Position numbers and translations under genes: made by a program
Shown here: piece by piece, positions 60,070-64,000 of the stretch
How positions within the stretch are numbered: the stretch's first letter is position 1
Layout of the letters: each line of letters starts with the position of its first letter
The notes under the pieces: model-generated
Told to the model about the DNA's origin: nothing
What the model saw: only the letters and a program-made list of their open reading frames with translations
The model's database searches: none
DNA from: Harmothoe impar
Taxonomy: Eukaryota > Annelida > Polychaeta > Phyllodocida > Polynoidae
NCBI GenBank assembly: GCA_947462335.1
Contig: OX381704.1
Location: 26,497,955 to 26,561,954, forward strand
Length of the DNA: 64,000 bases
Direction: 5' to 3'

Positions 60070-60943
60070 ATTATATTTAGTTCAATGTCCAATATATACG
60101 TTATCAGCAACACAAAAGTAACTGCTGAATCTCTACTCAGGACTTGTTATATCCTGTCATAAATGATGTTAAATTTCATACGCGTACAGCCTATTAGCCA
60201 CCCTTGTTTTCTATCATTTCTATCAATTGTTTGATAGCACTGTGATATTGATAGTATGTGTATGATGAGAATAAAGTGGAATCAATGGAAGAATCGCATT
60301 GGCATTACTAGTGATAATTCCTATAATACAAAAGCTATACTTATAAGTATCATCAGTGTTCCGGTATGCAGGGAAATGGCTTGCCAAAACGCCCGAAGCA
60401 AAACCCTGGCTTTCTAACCCGGATATACACCTACCAGTCAGCACCATTATTCACCAATGCACGGGGGAAAATACCTGACTTGTAAAGAAGAGCATGATAC
60501 AGATTCTAGCTGCATCCAATTTTCTACCAACATTTTGATTAATTCCCATGCAGTAGTGTATCTATGTGACGAGTTTGAAATTCAGGGATAGGTTCTGTAT
60601 ACAGAAGGGCTAGATTCACATTAAGCAGGACAGGGAGGACAGAGTGGAAGCTAGCCAACCTGGCAACAAGCGTACCCCCTATGTTGATTAGAGAGCTCTA
60701 TCTGTCATCCAGATCATGCTACTCAAGTATTGAAGCGCGTTATCGGTAGGACCTGCTAGAAGTAGCTGTATTAGGCTTTATCCAACGCATATATGTTGAT
60801 AAGGCAATGTATACAGTACATATACCCTAAGCGATACGCGCAAGATTTTGGCTAAATTTCACACATTGTCGTAGAGGCATGAAATTGGACTCAAAGATTG
60901 AAATAACCCTCAGTGGGGAACTCTACGAGTGCACCTTTGTCTA
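60070..60943. other. Intergenic stretch between the two SLC5 genes
   Basis: No gene or repeat is recognised in this part. Confidence 0.55.
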
Positions 60944-61096
60944 TTTATTTCACGGCAAATACGGCACTCCCATTGACTTAACCAAGGAAGGCTGTATTTA
61001 ACACCCCCTGTGAAATAACCCTTGCCCGTATTTCACAGGGGGTGTTAAATACCGTTAGTTAAGTCAATGGGAGTGCCGTATTTACCGTGAAATAAA
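60944..61096. repeat. Near-perfect 153-bp hairpin
   Basis: Arms of about 70 bases ('tttatttcacggcaaatacg' .. 'ccgtgaaataaa' at the ends; 'ttaacaccccctgtgaaata' and 'tatttcacagggggtgttaa' next to the loop) around an 11-base loop 'acccttgcccg'. Only about one substitution and one small indel region separate the arms. Non-coding; could be a MITE or fold into a long stem if transcribed. Confidence 0.92.
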
Positions 61097-61099
61097 GTT

Positions 61100-61750
61100 A
61101 TATACCTGCTTCAGGTATTGGTCCATAAGGGCACCACTCTCCCACCTCACCTGTGCCCAGGTGCAACTGGGTCAACCTAGTTTCAGACTCCCACATGGTC
61201 CCAAGATGCATCCTCGTCTTGTCCCCTCCTCATAATCAATAGTCAACAACAAAGCTGCCATCTGGTATGTGTTTGTTACAAGTAGCCTATCATCATCTAA
61301 ATTCTACACTTTACATTCTAAGCACCAACTCTTCATAATGTTTAGATACTAAACATCTAAACATATTCAACATAATTGTTTAGAATAAAAGTGTTTAATT
61401 CCTAAACAGAAGGATTTGAAGACACAAATCTAGTAAAATGTTGAGACCTAAACATGTTTCAGTCCTGAGTACTTTTCTTGCAGTGTAGTTCGAGGTAATG
61501 TGTGTTCATGGATGTTTGGTGATGCAACAACAGAATTGCTGACATTACTAGAATAATGGTTACCCTGGTGGCTCCAACCCTGAGATTGATCATATGGAGA
61601 TGGAGCTTAAGTATAGCATGACTGAATGAACTTTCCTTTCCGGTGATATACTAATACTTGTGTGGTAATTGCTGAAAATGTGTGGTTGTTTTATCCGAAA
61701 ATGGCCACCACACATGTAATAATGGGTGGGTTTTCTGAGTGGCCTTAACT
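61100..61750. other. Intergenic stretch
   Basis: 'taaacat' words recur at 61340-61455. Nothing else is recognised. Confidence 0.5.
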
Positions 61751-61759
61751 GTTAAATGC

Positions 61760-62353
61760 GCACGCACGGGTTAGCTCTCCCAAGTGAGAGGACAGACGTT
61801 CAGAGCGTTATCTTAATAAGACTTTTAAGACAGTCTGAATAGTCTTAACGTTAGTTCCTAAACAACCCGACAGATGGTGCCATCCCGCATCACAGATGGC
61901 GCCATCCTTATTTGAGAGGACAGACGTTTAGATCGTTATCTTATTAAGACTATTAAGACAGTCTTATTGGTCTTAACTTTAGTAGAGGCCGCTTATGTCA
62001 TTAAAAATAAATAATATTTTGAAAGTATTACTATTATGACTAGTATGTAATGGGGGGCTCTGCCCCCCAACCCCCGTTTCTTTTTCTTCTTTTTCTTCTA
62101 TTAGAGACATCCTGAGTTCCTCTGAGCTGGTTGCCGGCTTGAAATGATTTATTTTTAATGATGAAAGCGGCCCTGGGTAAGACACTGAATTAAGACTTTA
62201 AGACTTAAGATTGAGATAACGCGTAGTGTCGGTGTCTCAAGACATGACACCCCTGCCCCAACGTAAGACACTGAATTAAGACTTTAAGATGTCTTATTAA
62301 GATAACGCTCTGAACGTCTGTCCTCTCACTTGGGAGAGCTATCCAGTTTTTGC
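61760..62353. mobile_element. Long-TIR element with 9-bp flanking repeat
   Basis: Perfect inverted repeats of about 49 bp: 'tagctctcccaagtgagagg' at 61772 and 'cctctcacttgggagagcta' ending 62341. The inner sequence 'gacagacgttcagagcgtta' is also inverted at the right. A third copy of the arm lies at 61913. 9-bp direct repeats 'gttaaatgc' flank it (61751-61759 and 62354-62362), although about 12 bases on each side lie between TIR and repeat. No transposase. A 9-bp target repeat and long TIR recall Mutator-like elements (inference). Confidence 0.82.
61987..62172. mobile_element. MITE nested in the 61.8-kb element
   Basis: Inverted ends 'ggccgctt..tcattaaaaa' and 'tttttaatgatgaaagcggc'. About 186 bp, non-coding, lying between the internal arm copies of the outer element. 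Confidence 0.75.
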
Positions 62354-62731
62354 GTTAAATGCATGCCGTAGACATCGGGTTCACGTGTTGATTGATTTCA
62401 TGCTTTCATGGCAATGTGTACGATTTCCTCACATGATCGCCGGGACTAACTGAAGATATCAGATATGTATTAGGTAATAGCTCAGCTTATGGAGATTACT
62501 ATCTTACACTATGACAGACATAGCTATAACACCTAAAGGTGACATGGCCTCAGGTTAACATGTTTTGTGGTGGCATGGCCACAAACTGTAGTCCAAATAA
62601 AATGTCTGTCCTTTTCCTGCAACATTCCATTAAAATTAGCTATGATTGACGAGCTGTTTGTTACGAACTATCCCGTTATCATGACAACCACTAGAGATTA
62701 TTGTAGAGAACATGTAAAAAGACAAATGTTA

Positions 62732-62966
62732 GGCCACTCAAAAAAAGAATTAATCGGTCTCTAAAAGTGGGGAAAATGTAAGTCATTTCTTTACCACTGC
62801 ATCGCTGGCATTATTAACTTTAATTTGATACCAAATGTGACCAATTTTCTCCATTTTGATGAGGTTTTTCATCAAAATTTGGCCCCAAAAAAAAGAAAGT
62901 TTCCCCAAAACCTGATTTTCATGATGCGCGCGGTGATGAGAAACCATTTTATTTTTTTGAGTGGCC
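62732..62966. mobile_element. MITE with TTA target duplication (PIF/Harbinger-like)
   Basis: Ends 'ggccactcaaaaaaa' and 'tttttttgagtggcc', with TTA on both sides (62729-62731 and 62967-62969). 235 bp, non-coding. Inner inverted words 'ccattttgatgaggttttt' and 'catcaaaat' form a second small stem. Related to the decayed copy at 8630. Confidence 0.88.
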
Positions 62967-62969
62967 TTA

Positions 62970-63655
62970 GTTAGATCCATTGCGTTTTAAGATCATAAGT
63001 GACGCAGGAATAGCATTAAATAACAATTTCCATTCATGAGAATATTCCTTCATATAAACAAATCGCTTGGCATGGTAAGCCTTTAAGAGGAATTTGAATT
63101 TCCTTCTCCATTCTTCATGTAGGAGAGTATATGATACTGATGGGATTTTCTCGATACAATTCAGAAGTATTTATATGTAAATAGGTAACGATTTCAATGA
63201 TATTCAAAGATATTCGCCCAGTTTTGAAAGGGTCATATTGCTATCAGTCTATTGTTGATAGAGCCTCAACTGGCGTATAGAGACCTCTGTCTGGACATAG
63301 CTGTGCAGCCAGCGATGTGGATGTCATGCAGGTATCAACTGTTACATAACACTCTATGTAGCTGTCAGGACACACCTCCTTATCAGCACATCATGCATAT
63401 ATGATTGTGACTAGGATGAGCCCCCTCACAACCTGGTGGCTTCTTTCTCAGAGCAACACCGCGCACTTAGGTCTGAGTCCCACAACCATGGAGTAGCCAC
63501 TCAACCACTGTGAAGGACCATTTTTGTATCGCCCAATCTGCTACCTATTGCAGGTAGCACCTTGGTTTATTTTTATTCCCTGTCGTCAGGAGGTTTTGAG
63601 TAAACTCCTTTATTTTTTGGCTAAATATTTGGAATCTCTGGAAGAAACCATCAAG
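62970..63655. other. Upstream region of the second SLC5 gene
   Basis: Contains its 5' UTR at the 3' end. No clear TATA box or other promoter element is recognised. Confidence 0.45.
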
Positions 63656-63733
63656 ATGGCTGTCACTATAACGCCATTGGATATTGGCATCCTCGCAGGC
63701 TATTTCGTGGTCGTTATGGCAGTTGGTCTCGTA
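63656..63733 (+). CDS. First coding exon of a second SLC5 paralogue (cut by window end)
   Basis: 26 codons: M-A-V-T-I-T-P-L-D-I-G-I-L-A-G-Y-F-V-V-V-M-A-V-G-L-V, then donor 'gtaagt'. It aligns with exon 1 of the upstream SLC5 gene (..[19 protein letters not shown]), and the phase-0 intron falls at the same residue. ATG has A at -3 (tcaagATGg). No second exon is found in the remaining 267 bases. Same strand and tandem with the first gene, so a local duplication is likely. Confidence 0.85.
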
Positions 63734-64000
63734 GTAAGTGCCCTTATCTCCTTATATACTTCTAATTATCTTGAAAAAAAGAGAGAATAATTATTGATAA
63801 TTATTATGGTTTCCTTGCCTCTATATTGAAGGGACTGAAACATCAGTTGAATTGTTGCCAAGAATCGGTCATTTCTAAGGAGAAAGTGATATATGATGGT
63901 TAACTGTTTTACTGGATCCTGCTCATTGTACACCCTAAAATCCAGAATCTGTCATAGATATTCTATGCACACCAACATGAGTAAATTCACCAAAACAGCC

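Noticed and set aside
1..64000. tRNA or rRNA genes
   Set aside because: I looked for box A/B (GGTTCGAATCC-like) and cloverleaf sequences and for conserved rRNA words. Single hits such as 'ggttcgagcgac' near 47875 have no matching stem.

Overview
The window is eukaryotic. Its genes are split by introns with standard GT..AG sites and carry polyadenylation signals, and the intergenic DNA is full of non-autonomous transposons and minisatellites. The content best fits a marine invertebrate with a compact, polymorphic genome. I lean towards amphioxus (Branchiostoma): there are vertebrate-like SLC5 transporters in tandem, many short inverted-repeat elements and a homogeneous 10-bp minisatellite. No single feature proves the species, and a hemichordate, echinoderm or lophotrochozoan is not excluded.

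Region 1 (1-15.6 kb, + strand) holds the last 15 recognisable exons of a large gene whose 5' end lies to the left. I reconstructed it by following open frame and splice phase. It encodes a calmodulin-type IQ motif, a complete von Willebrand factor A domain with an intact MIDAS metal site, and a Lys/Glu-rich C-terminal tail. Its introns contain a 37-bp minisatellite in two blocks, a tandem array of copies of one splice donor, and several inverted-repeat elements.

Region 2 (15.6-44 kb) has no gene I can support on either strand. It contains tandem duplications, at least seven MITE-like elements (several with clear target-site duplications), a 2-kb palindromic element with an expanded 10-bp array, 71-bp and 45-bp minisatellites, long purine- or pyrimidine-rich tracts, and one CCAAT/X-box cluster that looks like a promoter.

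Region 3 (44-46.4 kb) holds an intact class A GPCR with a single coding exon and unusual signature motifs (DRY is HQT, Asp2.50 is Cys, NPxxY is NPxxI). A tandem partial pseudogene copy follows it, and part of that copy is still almost identical to the parent.

Region 4 (46.4-53.9 kb) is gene-free and contains a foldback element and CA/CT repeats.

Region 5 (53.9-64 kb, + strand) holds a complete 15-exon sodium/solute cotransporter of the SLC5 (SGLT-like) family, 649 residues long. After an interval of hairpin and inverted-repeat elements comes the first coding exon of a second SLC5 paralogue with the same first-intron position and phase. That gene runs off the right end, so this is probably part of a tandem SLC5 cluster. 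The three gene units show no functional link to each other beyond adjacency.
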